From positions 21,330,270 to 21,394,269 of the forward strand of contig CM063249.1 in NCBI GenBank assembly GCA_032158295.1: a DNA stretch of 64,000 nucleotides, written 5' to 3'. The stretch's first letter is position 1. Each line of letters begins with the position of its first letter. The translations under genes were made by a program, and so were the position numbers. This DNA is from Pycnopodia helianthoides (lineage: Eukaryota; Echinodermata; Asteroidea; Forcipulatida; Asteriidae). The notes below the pieces were generated by a model that was given only the letters and a program-made list of their open reading frames with translations, was not told the DNA's origin and made no database searches. Positions 10,829 to 23,230 of this stretch are shown here, in pieces.

Positions 10829-11382
10829 GCTGGAGTATTTCCGGATACTCTAAAAAGAGCTAAAGTTATTCCCGTGTATAAAAAGGGCTGTATTCATGAT
10901 ATTGGTAACTACAGACCTATATCTTTGCTTTCTGGTTTGTTTGTTTTTATATTTGAGAAACTGGTCTACGAGCGACTGATCTGTTTTATAAACAAGCACT
11001 GTATACTGTCAGAATCACAATTTGGCTTTAGATCAAAACGTTCCACTGAATTTGGCCATTGCTAAACTTAGAGTGCTGAAATTTAACGACTTGTACTATC
11101 TGAATTTAGGTAAATTTATGTCCAAGTACGGATTATTACCGGTGTTTCAATGACATGTTTCCTCTTGCCGCATCAATACATTCCCATGGCACTCGTGCGG
11201 CACTCAAAGGTGATTTTCATGTAAATTATAGTAGAACATCACTCCATAAAAACAGTCTGATGAAACGAGATATTTTATACTGGAATGGCCTCCATACAGA
11301 TCTCAAACAGCCTGCTACAATTGGCAGATTTTCTAGAAAACTCAAACAATACCTGTTGGATACATATTTGTCGAGTCACTAA
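10829..11382 (+). mobile_element. Internally deleted non-LTR retrotransposon (reverse transcriptase)
   Basis: The frame ending at 11065 carries early reverse transcriptase motifs typical of LINE elements: FPDTLKRAKVIPVYKKG, then NYRPISLLSG, then SESQFGFRSKRST. Directly after, 11063-11150 in another frame reads as the post-palm region (FNDLYYLNLGKFM). The frame at 11167-11382 gives the usual C-terminal end (YSRTSLHKNSLMKRDILYWN ... LKQYLLDTYL). The catalytic palm with the YxDD box is absent and the frames are shifted, so the copy is dead. Confidence 0.85.
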
Positions 11383-11699
11383 GTTAATTTATTGATTCAC
11401 AATTCTCATGTTAATCCATCTTTGTCTGGTCTCAACTGTCGGTCTTAAATTATGATCTGTGTGTGTGATGTGTATGTTGTGTGATAATTGCCCCTTGGTT
11501 GTCTATTCAAAAGGGAAAAGGATACAAACATTTCTTATCTGCTTCACTTTTTTCTTACCATGCTGGCTCCATTTTCATCTGCTCTGTTACTAAGTTTCAA
11601 TAATCCAACTTATTGTTCAATTAATTACCTATAATCATCGACATACCTGTATCATTACCCTGAGTCAGTATGAAATAAATGTTGTTATAGTATCCTACT

Positions 11700-12060
11700 T
11701 TTTTTTGCTGAGCAGAGAATGTTTCAGCAACATTTTCTGCTTAAGCAGCTCTATGAAATTGGGCCCAGGTTGGCCCAGTGGTTTCTTCCCTGCCTCCCTC
11801 CTCTATGGACCATACCTGGTTTGAATCCCGGACCGGAGCCTTGCATTTGGATTGGGTGTTCAGTCCCAACCTGACGACGTGGGTTTACATTTTGGGGGGT
11901 TTCCAAGTCCTCTCACGTCTATAAAACTGACATTAATTCTCTGCACATCTTTCATCAGGCCTACTGGTCACAGTGCTAGTCGCTGTTGCGGGTCCCTTTT
12001 TTGTTTCACCCCAGAAAGATAGTAACAACAACATGCATTGATTCCTAATATGGTAGACCA
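11700..12060 (+). mobile_element. MITE end followed by a tRNA-derived SINE
   Basis: 11700-11768 is the right end of the GGGCCCA-family MITE (GCAGCTCTATGAAATTGGGC). From 11767 a SINE begins, with an A-box-like GGCCCAGTGGTT and a B box GGTTTGAATCCCGG, followed by a body around CAACCTGACGACGTGGG. No long tail is obvious. Confidence 0.55.
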
Positions 12061-12286
12061 ATAGGCAGACAGTAGCCGCCTGTAATGTGAGTGCAATGGA
12101 TATCTGCAGCTATTATTATTACCCAGCACAACATGTCAAGCTTTATGAACAGTTATAACTAATCGGCATGTGCCGAGAAGCAGAATGACGTATAGAAACT
12201 GTTCCCGGCAGAAGGTTAATGAGCGATTTATGTGCAATATTTCAGAATTTTTCAAATTTTTAATTACGGTAGCCGTTACAGGTGAT

Positions 12287-12676
12287 TTAAAGGAACATTA
12301 CAGAATTGGTTTTTGCTAACAAAACAGTTGCTGGCAGTGTAAGCACTTTATGTAATCCACCATATGCATCAACTGACAAACCTGTAGAAGTTTGAGATCG
12401 ATCGGCCATCTGGGTCACGAGAAAATAGTGAAAAACCGATTACACATTTTGCATGAAATCATATAGATTCAACAAATGAATAAAACGCTCACTGAGCGAT
12501 AAACTCCAATCGGAAAATTACTTTATTCATTTCTCATCAAATATGGCATTTCAGACAGAAATATTTCACGGGATGTTTTCTACTATCATCATCATTGTAA
12601 GTGTAAGTTTTATATGTTAATCTGTGATCAAAAAGTATATTTTCCCTTTTTTTCCAATTCTGTAATGTTCCTTTAA
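12287..12676 (-). mobile_element. TTAA-flanked MITE, copy B
   Basis: Complete 390-bp copy, TTAA at both ends (12287-12290 and 12673-12676). Same orientation as copy A. The 20 bases to its left (around GGTAGCCGTTAC) are nearly identical to those left of copy A, so either the two share a larger duplication or both inserted into copies of another repeat. Confidence 0.9.
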
Positions 12677-13727
12677 GCTCAGCATGGAAATTGAAAAGCA
12701 GTATTCTTGCGAATTGCACATAGTTCAGCAACGAAGAAGACATTTTATGGTTTACGACCTTCTGTTTATGAATAGGCGTGCACGCCAGAAGGGCGTATAA
12801 AGAATCTCCTAACGGGAACCGATTGGAGATCTTGCCTGCCAGAAAATGCCTTGCAATGTTCAAAGTCATTCTTTCTGTAGATAACAATGGGTGCCATGAT
12901 CTAGGCCTATATCGAATTCAAATGGTCAATTTCATTAATTTTACGGAACTTCAAATCATTTGCAGCATAACAATGATCCACGGTCATGCCGTCCTCAGGG
13001 TCTCGAGCTTGCTTCAAAGCTAAACGAGCCTGGTATCCTCATTTTAAACCGGCCTCAACCATTTTTTGTGATTAAAGTTCATACCGAAATGGCTATTTTA
13101 AGCGCCTTGCTGATCAATGAATGTGGGCTTCTATTACCCAAATTGGACAACATTAGGTTGATTGATTGATTTCAGCAGAAGCTGGGTTAATTAGGCCTAA
13201 AACTTGGCATTGATTTCTTCCTGTTCCATTTGGTGCTCGATATGTGACATATTGTGTACCACCCTCCTATTGTGTCTTCATTGTGTTCTTAGGAATCTCA
13301 GCAATTCTTTAGAGGGTTTTAGGGGGTACTTCTGTACAAGAAGAAAAGTTTGTGGGGACATTTGGGGAGGATATCCTCTGCCACATATACGGGGCATGTT
13401 GTAAAATGTCCCGTCTGATCGGATAACATTGTATTTACAAAACATGGTCATCAAACACCTTACGTGTGTACCAATGTTTACTCGAGTGAGAGCGTTAAAG
13501 TTCAAATACCATGAGATGTATGAGTTGCCAAGATATCGGAATGAAATTACTTTATTGAACAAACGTCTTTAACCAAATTTAATTACCGAGAAGGTGAAAA
13601 ACCTTCTTATTTAATTACGCAACTGAGAATCGTGACTATTTCAAAGATGGTTTAAAGATAAAGTTCGTGATTTCGTAATTGTCGAGAGAATAACAGTTAG
13701 CTTACTGATTTTACACAACCAAACATA

Positions 13728-13941
13728 TCGGTCAGAATTAAACTGGTTCCTGGTCTCAGGAGGCCTGACCATTTCTGGGTCAATGTGACCCGGCATTTGT
13801 GTCAAAATATATCAAGAAATGAGAAAAACTGACATAGAATCCGAGCTAAAATCTATTTTCTTTTACCAGTTTCCGGGTCAGCCTGACCTAGAAATGGTAT
13901 AGAATCCGAGTCAATTCTGCCCCGGGATTTTGTAGAGTGTA
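13728..13941. mobile_element. GGGTCA-rich foldback element
   Basis: TGACCATTTCTGGGTCAATG, GTGACCCGG and the terminal GATTTTGTAGAGTGTA identify a diverged copy of the family described at 2562-3194. No internal expansion. Confidence 0.65.
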
Positions 13942-15719
13942 AAGCTCATACCGGTACCAATAAATAAATAATTATTGCACACATTCGTTACGGGGTCAAT
14001 ACCAAAGTATGACTGTACCTTTAAACTGGCCGATATGTTGAGACCAGCAACGCGTTTGCCTTGCACAACCCATTTACAGCGAGTGACCACCCTAAGTCAT
14101 CAGTGCGGCACTCCCGTAGGTGTCGTCTTTGCATCGACCAAAGTCCCCTTTTCGACGAGTCGCTAACACGAGAATCTCGTCATAAGATGTTTTTCGTCTC
14201 AATGTTAGATTGCTTTTACTGAGGGCACTGAATAAACCACTTAGTAACAGAAACAAGATTCTCAAAATGGAAACTCTCACGGAAATAACGGCAGGCGTGC
14301 TACATGAAGTGTTTCACCACGTAGTTTTACGGCTTGAGAAAACAGGAGGATATTCAATGCCGTTTCTCAGAGAGGTCATAGGTTATGAAACTAAAGCTCC
14401 AGGCTTTTAAATAAAACACAGACTGTTTATTTGTTTTGTTTGAAACGAGGCAAAAGGGAAAATGTATTTACATCACAAAGTAAAAACGGAAAGGCTCGTA
14501 CTCAGAACTACAAAAACCAATCCTTGTTTAAAGAACTACTCCTCTCGCAGCTTATAGTAGTTCTTTATTCGACACCCCACATCCAAAACTGAACATTAAT
14601 TCAACGCTCTTCACACAGCTATTCAGCCATAATACGGTTTCTACACTCGTTTTTAAAGATTCCATGGTTTCATAACAATATATATTTGCTATATGCGATG
14701 TCCCTTCAGGGCCACCGCAGATATGGTATTCCTCTAACACTATATGCCCAATACTATCAATACATTCACCAACGGATTTCCAAGAAATGCCTGAGGTACA
14801 GACTCCTTGAGTATAGTTACTAGGCCTATGTTATCAGGGGTGTGTACCAAAACCATTTGAGTTCAACTTTGAATTATTTTGCATCCCCAACCAAAGAATG
14901 TCGTATCTATTCGTTTTCATATAATAATAGACTATGACTGAACTGGCCCTCAACAAGGCGTTCGTTCGTCTGATATCTCCTTCTGCGAAGTAAACATTCG
15001 CGCCAAAGTGCCTCTTGAGTCAATTTGCCGGGGGTAAATACGTGTATGCCACACCAAATGAAAGGGCAATGTACAGACGCTCCGCTCAATCTATTCTAAA
15101 TGTACATTACTCGTGGATCATCAGTCTCAAGATCCCCGGGCTTTCTGCGTTTCTAGAAGAAGAAAAAAACATCACCATAAATTCACGTTAATAATGCATG
15201 TAGACTCTTGGTTCACAAAGCTTAGCAAGCAAAAAAAGTCGGTGCTCAATACGGGGGCATGATGTCTCCATCGTGTGCTTAGAATCTCAGAAATTCTTTA
15301 GAAGGTTTTAGCAGGATACTTATGTACAAGAGGAAAATAGTGTGTAGCATATGCTAGAGAAAGGACCACGGAGCATGAACATTGGGGGGCGGGGGGAACC
15401 CTCTGTCCTCATAAAAGCTGTTCCATTATGTAACCGCCTTTTTCGCATGCTGATTGAACAAAATGGTCGTAATGAATTCCGCCCCCTGCTTGTTTGCCAT
15501 TCGGAAATGGATTCACTAATTCGTATCCGACTGCACTCCTGGCCATTCTTGCAATGTCCCCGGCGCATGAGGTCCCAACCCACAGGCGGTTATTTCCATG
15601 AAAGGTGAGAATGGAATGCTGAATTGTGTCGTTCGTTGAAGTATATACAGATGAATCGAAGGACTGCATAAACACAGGGATATCCTTATTAAGAGGCTTT
15701 AGGCCAAAACAAAACAAAA
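13942..15719. other. Intergenic with short repeat fragments
   Basis: No supported gene. A stretch at 15278-15345 (AATCTCAGAAATTCTTTAGA ...) resembles 13288-13350 and belongs to the repeat family seen better at 18553-19080. A word at 14698-14722 (GATGTCCCTTCAGGGCCACC) matches one arm of the hairpin at 22185-22241. Confidence 0.5.
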
Positions 15720-16021
15720 ACATGTTTAACGTCCCCGCCCGCTACCGCCTCCTTTTTCTTTTCTTTTTCTTTTTTTAAAGGATCAATTTTATCGATCTCT
15801 GACGAAAAAAAAAAAATTCTAAAATAAATAAGATCGTAATTTTAGACTTTAGCACACCGGAAAAAAACACACAGGTAAAAAAACTGGCAACCATCTTGAA
15901 AAATAGCCCGGCTGGTTGTCTTGAAAAATGTGTCAGAAAGCCATTTTTGATTTTTTTTTTTTTTTTTTTTTTTTTAAAGGCCCTCCTTCCTTTTTTCAAA
16001 AAGGCAGGGCGCTAAACATGT
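15720..16021. mobile_element. ACATGTTTA-terminated MITE, copy 1
   Basis: Left end ACATGTTTAACGTC and right end GGCGCTAAACATGT form terminal inverted repeats. The interior matches 17866-18141 (TCTGACGAAAAA, GGCAGGGCG, the ATCTTGAAAAA / GGTTGTCTTGAAAAA pair). A long poly-T tract lies at about 15950-15975. No coding capacity. Confidence 0.75.
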
Positions 16022-16424
16022 TTTTAAATATATTTTGCCTTAGTTGATCCAGACCTGAGGCGCATTCAAGGAAAGCAGAATCTCTCAACGGCCTCTGGTT
16101 ACCATAGAAAGAAGATACAACACTCAAACAGATAATCCCAGCGCTGTATCTACTCGAGAACTAATTCATTCGATGATTTAAAGCTTTCCTTGAAGGGATG
16201 TTGCAACGGAAACCCCGCAGCCCATCACAAAATAACATGTTCTAAGAAGTGAGATTCTTAAAACGTGAAGGCGTTGCTTTGGAATTACTGACACAATTTA
16301 TATTAATCTACTAAAATAAAACCTCTTGGTCTTTATCAACTCGCAGATATTAAAGCATTGTCCATATTGTGACTTTCAAGATAAATTGCTAAATACATTG
16401 ATAAGTTGTTTGCTAAAATCCCAG
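16022..16424. other. Intergenic, nothing recognised
   Basis: No gene or repeat recognised. Confidence 0.4.
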
Positions 16425-16777
16425 CCAGAATTTACCCAGTTCAGAGTCCCAGATGGCATGACCCATTTGGGGTCAGTGTGATCCGGAATTCGTGAACAAG
16501 AATCTGTGCAAGCTGATTAGCCCATCCCAGCGGTCCTGGATAGGCCGCTGGGGCCGAGCGAAAGATATTCCCAGGTTATAGGTCCCAGGGGAAATGACCC
16601 ATTTCTAGGTCAAGTTGACCCGGAAGCTGGTTTAAAAAATGGGATTTGACTCTGATTCTGCTTCAGTTTGACACATTTTCCAGAAGGTTTGCCACAGATT
16701 CCAGGTCATGCTGACCCAGAAATAGGTCGGCTCCCTGCGACCCAGAATCTGGGTCAGTTCTTACCGAAGTTTTAGAG
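16425..16777. mobile_element. GGGTCA-rich foldback element with a nested hairpin repeat
   Basis: TGACCC/GGGTCA words throughout (GACCCATTTCTAGGTC, GACCCAGAAATAGGTC). At 16494-16563 it is interrupted by about 70 bp (CAGCGGTCCTGGATAGGCCG) found almost unchanged at 56508-56575, which implies an insertion or transfer between the two sites. Confidence 0.65.
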
Positions 16778-17300
16778 TTCATGCTTAGCAGAGAAACATT
16801 GGACCTGACGATGTAACCTTTAATAATGGTTTCCCAAACAGAACTACAACAGCATCTACACCGTTAACTCATCACAAAATACCTATGAAATTAGTTGAAA
16901 AAGCATCAATTTCAGCAAAATGTATAGTTAAAGATAATGGTTTTTGAGGCATTGCATGGTGAGGTATCAATATATATTCGGTTTTCGGTAACACCATGTG
17001 TATAAATATCTACTTTGCTGTGTAGATTTTGTTCTTTAGAGAACTTGTCTTGCTATTTATTCTACTACCGCGGAAAACGTGTAAAGAAATTGATTAGTTC
17101 GAAAGGAAATTGATCATTACAAATCTGAAAGTTAACTGATTGTAATTCAATAGTATCAATCATCGATCAGATAAATAAAAGTGTCATCATTGATAGCAAT
17201 GGTAAAGACTACAGAAATCATTGTGGCTTTTTAGGACTGCAGTGACACCAAGTCGAGCTCTGTGTATTTATCGTTCTAAGCCCGCCGCGTTGGTAATGTC
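16778..17300. other. Intergenic, nothing recognised
   Basis: AT-rich and without features I can support. Confidence 0.4.
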
Positions 17301-17418
17301 GTATCCGAATTGGCGGCTACGGCCACGGCTGTTGCTAAGGGTGTTGCTAAGGACATCCTACACTTTAACGCATGATGACGCACCAGTCCAGCCGTAGCCG
17401 TATCCGCCAGTTCGGACA
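17301..17418. mobile_element. 118-bp foldback repeat
   Basis: GTATCCGAATTGGCGGCTAC at the left is the near reverse complement of the right end (GTATCCGCCAGTTCGGACAC). The core holds two copies of GTTGCTAAGG. A compact, GC-rich inverted-repeat element in AT-rich DNA, with no coding capacity. Confidence 0.6.
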
Positions 17419-17865
17419 CAGTCTAACGAGGAGAAGGCAATTGATTTACTCTTCCAGAAATAAGAATTGAACTTGGTTATTATTTACTTTTGTTTAACTA
17501 GAGGAATCGATCCGATGCCACGTACTCTACCTTTCTTTTGAGTGTTCAACCCCGAGCTCAATGACCAACTCAGGGTCTGTACAGTTCATCATGGGTTCGA
17601 GGATGAACTAACCCTCGGTAATAGCAGCGCTTAAAATCAATTGCCATTAATGATTGTGAGTGATAAATTAACTTAATTAACTGACCTCCAACAAGATGCT
17701 GACGCACACGCAAACACACCTAGTCATTTTAATTCAAAGAAAGAGCTCGAGTTAACTTGGAGTTTCCCCCTTTTTGTAAACATTTATCAATAAAGAAATT
17801 TTGTTCGGACTGATTTATGTGCAAAATGGATGAACTTTTGAACTATTCTTTTCCCAGGATTAAAA

Positions 17866-18141
17866 ACATGTTTAGCGTCACCGCCAGCTTCCTTTTTAGA
17901 GGCCGTCTCCCTTTTAGGAAACATTTTTACGATCTGACGAAAAAAGAATATTTTAAAATAAATTAGATCGTATTTCTAGACTTAAGCACACACCAAAAAC
18001 ACACACAAAAAAGCTGGGAATCATCTTGAAAAAAAGCCCTGCCGGTTGTCTTAAAAATGGTGGCGGGCGGCCATTTAAAAAAGAGAAGGAAAAAAGGCCC
18101 TCTTCCTTCCTTTTTTCAAAAAGGCAGGGCGCTAAACATGT
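17866..18141. mobile_element. ACATGTTTA-terminated MITE, copy 2
   Basis: 276-bp copy of the element at 15720-16021, in the same orientation and 2.1 kb away. Terminal inverted repeats ACATGTTTAGCG / CGCTAAACATGT. It lacks the long poly-T tract of copy 1. Confidence 0.78.
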
Positions 18142-18552
18142 TTTTTTTATGTTATATGTATTGCCTAAACAGATGTATGCGGACATTCAGCTATGAGGCC
18201 TTAACCAAGGCTAAGTAAGTCATAAGTCACACTAGTTTTACTGCGTCAGTTATTAAACTATGTATGCTTTGCGGTGTTTATAGTGATAACAGATTGATAC
18301 AAATGCTGCCGTCTATTTTTATTTGACTACACACCCGGATACAACTTTATCAACTGACAAGTTATGTCTCCGAAGGTCTTCAATGTCCGTGCGAGGCGGT
18401 CGACGATAAGATAGAGGCGGGGCATTAAGTGGAGCGAAGAGGAGGGTACGAGTCAAAAATGCCGTTAGAAGACCTAGGCCAAGATATTGAGACATGTCGT
18501 AGACTTAGGTCACTTCGTTTTCATTTTATCTAATTCAAATTGAAGAAAGTTA

Positions 18553-19080
18553 TTTAAGGGGTCACGAGAGAAGAAAAGCTTCTTCTGCGAATGGGAACAT
18601 GAATGTGAAGAATGTCCTTTTCGTGTACGACACGATACCAATAGATGTATCAAGTCACTGTGGCGTAAGTCTGGGTGTTTTTGCACTGGTAACAAAGCCC
18701 CTTGAAAATGACCAAGATCATTGGTGTTACTGTACTCGTAATGATCGACTTGTTGTTTGGTATTGACGTGACGTGGAATCCTTCTTCTGTATTCAATATG
18801 TTCCGGGAATCTTAAGAATTATTTTGAGTTTACTTTAATTTTTGTTCGGTTTGTTTGTTTGTGTGAACAAAGAGGTCCACACAATGTAGGATTTTCCTTA
18901 AGTGTACAGAACAAAGAAATGTCCTTGAGAGGGGATACTTCTGAACAAGAGGAGGGGGGGGGGGAGAGTGTGTGCTCTATATATGGTTATATCATGGATA
19001 GAAAAGGAACATTTGGGGAGAGTCCTTCAGGCATGGTATAAAGAATGTTAATAGAGTACAGACTGCGACGTAGCTCGATC
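18553..19080 (+). repeat. TTAAGGGGTCACGAG repeat, shared with 36525-37031 (inverted)
   Basis: From TTAAGGGGTCACGAGAG to about GACTGCGACGTAGCTC this segment is the near reverse complement of 36525-37031. Shared words include CGTGTACGACACGATACCAA and CAAAGAAATGTCCTTGAG. It starts at a TTAA, like the MITE family that sits next to the 36.5-kb copy. The G run at 18953-18963 is a length difference. It looks like a mobile element of unknown type. Confidence 0.7.
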
Positions 19081-19640
19081 ATATCTGTTGTCATTAACTA
19101 TACATATTCACCAATGTATACCTGTAGTGCAAGTTAGAACAGCTATTGTTTCTGTCAAGATCTTTTTTATTAGCTGTTCCGAACTGTTAGTCAGAATAGG
19201 TATTGTTTCTATCTGTATTTTTCTTAATTAGTACTATGATTACTAGGATTAATATTGTGTTTTTTCTTTCCCCCCCCCCACAAAAAACTTTGAATTATCG
19301 GGGATAAATTTTTAACTATATTTAAGCTTTTTTATAACTTAACTTAGTCTCTAAAACAATCTACGTCATCATTACCTCATCAGGTATCAAGTTGCACCAA
19401 CTCAAAGATTGTTTAAAATGTTTGTTTTTTTAGCGTCAGGTTTTAAAATTGTCAGTAGTACACTTGGCAATTTCACACATAATGATATACCATACTGTAG
19501 TTTATCACTTCACTTGGAAAAAAAAATAAGAAACGTCATCATATGACGTCATCTGTTGAATTACATTAATTTTAAGCTTTTTTATTCCTGACCTAATTAC
19601 ATTTACAACATTGCATTTTATCATGTCATTTGTATAACTG
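19081..19640. other. Intergenic, nothing recognised
   Basis: AT-rich. TGACGTCATC occurs near 19545 but in isolation. Confidence 0.4.
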
Positions 19641-19679
19641 ACTCACATAACTCACAAATACCACTGGAGCTACGATTGA

Positions 19680-20004
19680 AAATATAAATGTTCACAGATT
19701 TGCACACAACTTACATGGTATAAAGATGGTCATGGTGGACAATTTCCCACGAAACAGTTTTGCTTGAAATGCTATAGTTTTTAGGAAATTAGTAAAACAA
19801 TTTGTCTTTATCGCGCGTGTCCAAAACCCGATGTTTTGAAAACAGTGAAAAGATAATATAATGGGGTTTTTCACTGTTTTCTCATTATTCCGAAGACCGA
19901 TTGTGTTTAGCATTTCACATGTTTGTTATTTCATGTCTATGTTGGGTCACATGAAGTGCGGATACTAGTCTTTGAAAATTACCAATGTTGTACATATGCT
20001 TTAA
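19680..20004 (+). mobile_element. Degraded echinoderm-type MITE
   Basis: Ends TAGTCTTTGAAAATTACCAA...GCTTTAA and contains the GACCGATTG ... GTTGTTATTTCATG-like order seen in related fragments at 25610-25680 and 35160-35230. The left end is uncertain. Confidence 0.45.
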
Positions 20005-20524
20005 CGGCAGCTCGAGTGGTCACATCCAATTCCAAGGGGCAAGCACGACATCTAGTTTTTAATTAATTTTGTGTCATTATGAGGGTATGTTTTTCTTCAA
20101 TTTCGTGGGACAGGAAAAAATAATAAACATTGATCGAATCAATTACGTGTGGAAGGGTGATTCCGTCTATGAATCTTGACGCACGGGAGGGCTGTCAAAG
20201 GGGGAGTCCATATGGTTCTGTTGTTGGAATATTAAAGGGGACGAGTTCTTATTTATAAATTCATATTTATGTAATTATTATGTAATCATTATTCACTAGC
20301 GAAGCAGGGAAACCTTGTGACTCTTACTCGATACGCGTTCCGTCTTGGCTTTCACTGCCTGCTCTTTTACACTAGGTTTATACTGAGGATTCCGTTTTAA
20401 TGACATGGGATCAAAGGTCACGTTCAGGGACATGTATCACGGCAGGCGAAGGCCCATTTATAGAGCTCTGTCAGCAGACAATAATTGCCTAACAATTTTC
20501 CGCTTAGTAAAAACAAAACAGCAG
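20005..20524. other. Intergenic, nothing recognised
   Basis: No gene, RNA or repeat recognised. Confidence 0.4.
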
Positions 20525-20835
20525 GAGGCCAGTCACAGATGGTACATGACATGGTATTTTGGCTGGTAACCTTAATCTGGTAATAAGATTTGTTTTGTGC
20601 TCAGCTACTTTTGTGCTTCAGCAGCTCTATGAAATTAAGACCCAGGATCCAATTTCATAAATGCACAAAACTTAACCTAGCATAGAAACATTTTGCTAAC
20701 AAGAATAAGGTTACCAGATAAAAATACCACAGGTACCGTCTGTGACTGGTATCATGCTCATCATGCTCTTATTTGCTAAGCAGACATTTGTTAAGCAATA
20801 TTTTAGAAGCTCTGAAATGGGCCAAGGCCTGGTTT
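20525..20835. mobile_element. Two abutting GGGCCCA-family MITE fragments
   Basis: Right end of one copy (AGCAGCTCTATGAAATTAAG, about 20622) is followed by a second, diverged copy (CCAATTTCATAAATGC to AAGCTCTGAAATGGGCC). Both contain AGAATAAGGTTACCAG-like and GACTGGTA-like internal words also seen at 10695-10755. Confidence 0.6.
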
Positions 20836-21589
20836 CCCAAACCTATATTCTGTAAATTTCAAATCAGATCAGGAGTACAAGATACAGTAAACAAGCAAAG
20901 TCTTCATTTATGTTTAACGTCAACTCCCCATCTTCAGTCATGCAATACCGCTGCGCCACTTCGTATCAGCAATGAGCGCGTACGTCTCACTAAGCGTAGC
21001 AAATACCGGCAAGTCAATCGTGGATATTCCAAGGTTTTTTCTTTCTTTTTATTCATCGTGGTGATCGGAAACGAAACATATGAGGCGGTAAAGTCAGCCT
21101 GTCTGATCCAGCTCAGATCGGTGGGAAAAACAAATACTTGCATAATTTGTTATAGGGGAATTTCCCAGTGTGACACACTTGAATTAACAATTAAAAATCA
21201 ATATCGCAAATATGGAACGTCCCCACGTGCATACTAATATTATGTCATGGTAGAAACACTTGGGGATTCCGAACACGTGAGATTTAAACTCAACAGCTGG
21301 ACGGGCAGCGAAGTTCCCTGAAAATTAACCATTAATTTGCATTCTTTTTTAATCTCGTTTTAGTGTCAGTTGTAAATTACAGTGAGGCAACTTGTTTGTT
21401 TGAAATGGACATTGGAATTGAGTCATGTGTCAGTCACATGGACGCCCTCCATGCCGCCTGAATGAAAACAAAAAATGTTTTTCTAGTCAAGCGTGATCGA
21501 TAAATTATGCGATGCGATCAATATTCAACCGGGCTTCATTTGCGCACTCTGCGAGATAAGGACAGTAACCCATCTTCAAAGGCAGCTAG
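20836..21589. other. Intergenic, no supported gene
   Basis: A 154-codon open frame overlaps 20773-21237, but its 5' part lies inside the MITE fragment above and the protein resembles nothing I know. Confidence 0.4.
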
Positions 21590-21860
21590 TGTATATACTT
21601 TTGGTAATTACTCAAGCAATACATTACCATACTTGTAAGGAGCACCTGAAAGCTGCTGAAAGTATTAAACATTGGGAGAAACGACTCCCTCTGAAGTAAT
21701 GTCGCTTTGGAGAAAGAGGTAACTCCTTGCTAAAATATTGAAGCCTTTCTCATGCATTGAAAGCACACAATTCTTTGCAACAAGGGCGTTTTTTCTTTCA
21801 TTATTTTCTTGAAACTTCGATGACCAATCGAGCCCAACTTTTGTTGGTCATATCACACGA
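21590..21860 (+). mobile_element. Echinoderm-type MITE remnant
   Basis: TTTTGGTAATTACTCAA at the left, then GAGAAACGACTCCCTCTGAA and GAAAGCACACAATTCTTTGC: the internal order of the same family as 9482-9715. The right end is lost. Confidence 0.6.
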
Positions 21861-22184
21861 GGCAATCACCAGTTCGATATCATTTTTTGAAAGAAAACAT
21901 ACACACTTTTAGCTTTATACAAACTATTAGGGGAATAAGTGAGACATGTGTTAGACACAAAATCATGTGTTACCGAATATAGAAGTGTTCCTTTTGCATT
22001 CAGTGCGGATGGTCGCCTCTAAAGCCTTTTTACAGACAGTCGACCTAATTCCCAGGATCCAAACATCAGTAGATTCCTGTTTTTTTTAACCCCACCGTCA
22101 CCCGATGTTCATTTCACACTTGATTCAATTTTCCAAGAAGAATTGACACTCAATATGCTATTCCCGGGGTTATCTCTCTAAACT

Positions 22185-22241
22185 ATGGTGGCCCTGAAGG
22201 GACATCGCATATCGCAAACGTTGTCCCTTCAGGGGCACCAT
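22185..22241. repeat. 20-bp-stem hairpin
   Basis: ATGGTGGCCCTGAAGGGACA is followed after 17 bases by its reverse complement with one mismatch. One arm also occurs at 14698-14722. Probably the core or end of a small foldback repeat. Confidence 0.7.
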
Positions 22242-22317
22242 ACTAAACCCACTCCGAGCAGGACCGTATTTCTTCGGGAAATGGCTATGAGTCTGCCAGC
22301 AATACGAGTGTGAAAGG

Positions 22318-22400
22318 CAGCGGCGTAGCCGGGGGGGTGGGGGCACGTGCCCCCCCCCCCCATTTTTTCCAGTGCCCCCCCCCCCTCCCCCTGGTTTCTC
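22318..22400. repeat. GGCGTAGCC-type transposon end with C runs
   Basis: GGCGTAGCCGGGGGGGTGGG, then two C runs of 13 and 13 bases separated by ATTTTTTCCAGTG. Similar to 3705-3785. The open frames here are artefacts of the homopolymers. Confidence 0.4.
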
Positions 22401-23230
22401 AAAATTCATTTTACAACCCAAAGCTGCTGTACTTCTTACCAAGTAGGTTTTTATTGCCATTTATTTTCAGATTCATTACCAAACGTGTACTGTACCTGTG
22501 CCTTTAATGAGCAGTCAACATGCCAAAGTTCGGCGGTTTTGGCACCAAGTTTGGATTCCCAATTCAGGTTTGTGTTCATTGGATATAAACATCGAGTGTT
22601 GGATCAGCAAGGGCACTTACAATCAGTGTCGGGTCGAGGTTAAGTGGAAGGGGGTAGAGACAAGCACAGCGTAACATCCAAAAGACAAATGACATATTAT
22701 GCGCAAGCAGGTGTTGTTTACTTACGGTAGGCGTACGCGTGTACATGCAATGCAGATGTATTTAAAACACTGAACACTCTGCACGGTCGTGTGCGTACAT
22801 ACATTCTATTTGTTGCTTCCCTGCGGAGACATAGTTTGTTCTTTCCTTTGTCCCTGTAGTTAAGAACCTCCCATAGACTTTGTACACAAAATTCCTTGTG
22901 GAGCAACCCAGTCTTTAGAACTTCCCTATGGAGACTCTTTGTTATCCCTTTTCTGTTTTGTTCTCGGTCTCCACAAGGTATGTGAAAATGAAATCAACAT
23001 GTTGCGAAGCCCGTGAGACCCGTGAATGCCCTCAAAAGTGAAGGACAACAGCTGAATTTAATAACTTTGAGGGATCTTATGCAGTGTTTCATAAAATGAA
23101 ATCACATTTTGTGAACAAAGCTATATGAAATGATATCGTACTTGAAACGACCATTGCCAGACTACGAACAGATTACATGATATATATTTTCCATAAAACA
23201 GTCGTGAAAACCCAATCATTGACGAAGAGA
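22401..23230. other. Intergenic, nothing recognised
   Basis: No gene supported; upstream flank of the GPCR-1 duplication unit. Confidence 0.4.

Noticed and set aside
20773..21237. 154-codon open frame
   Set aside because: The first third is MITE sequence and the rest has no recognisable feature; a start inside a transposon end without a promoter is not convincing.
22310..22643. Proline-rich short proteins
   Set aside because: They arise from two C homopolymer runs in a transposon end.
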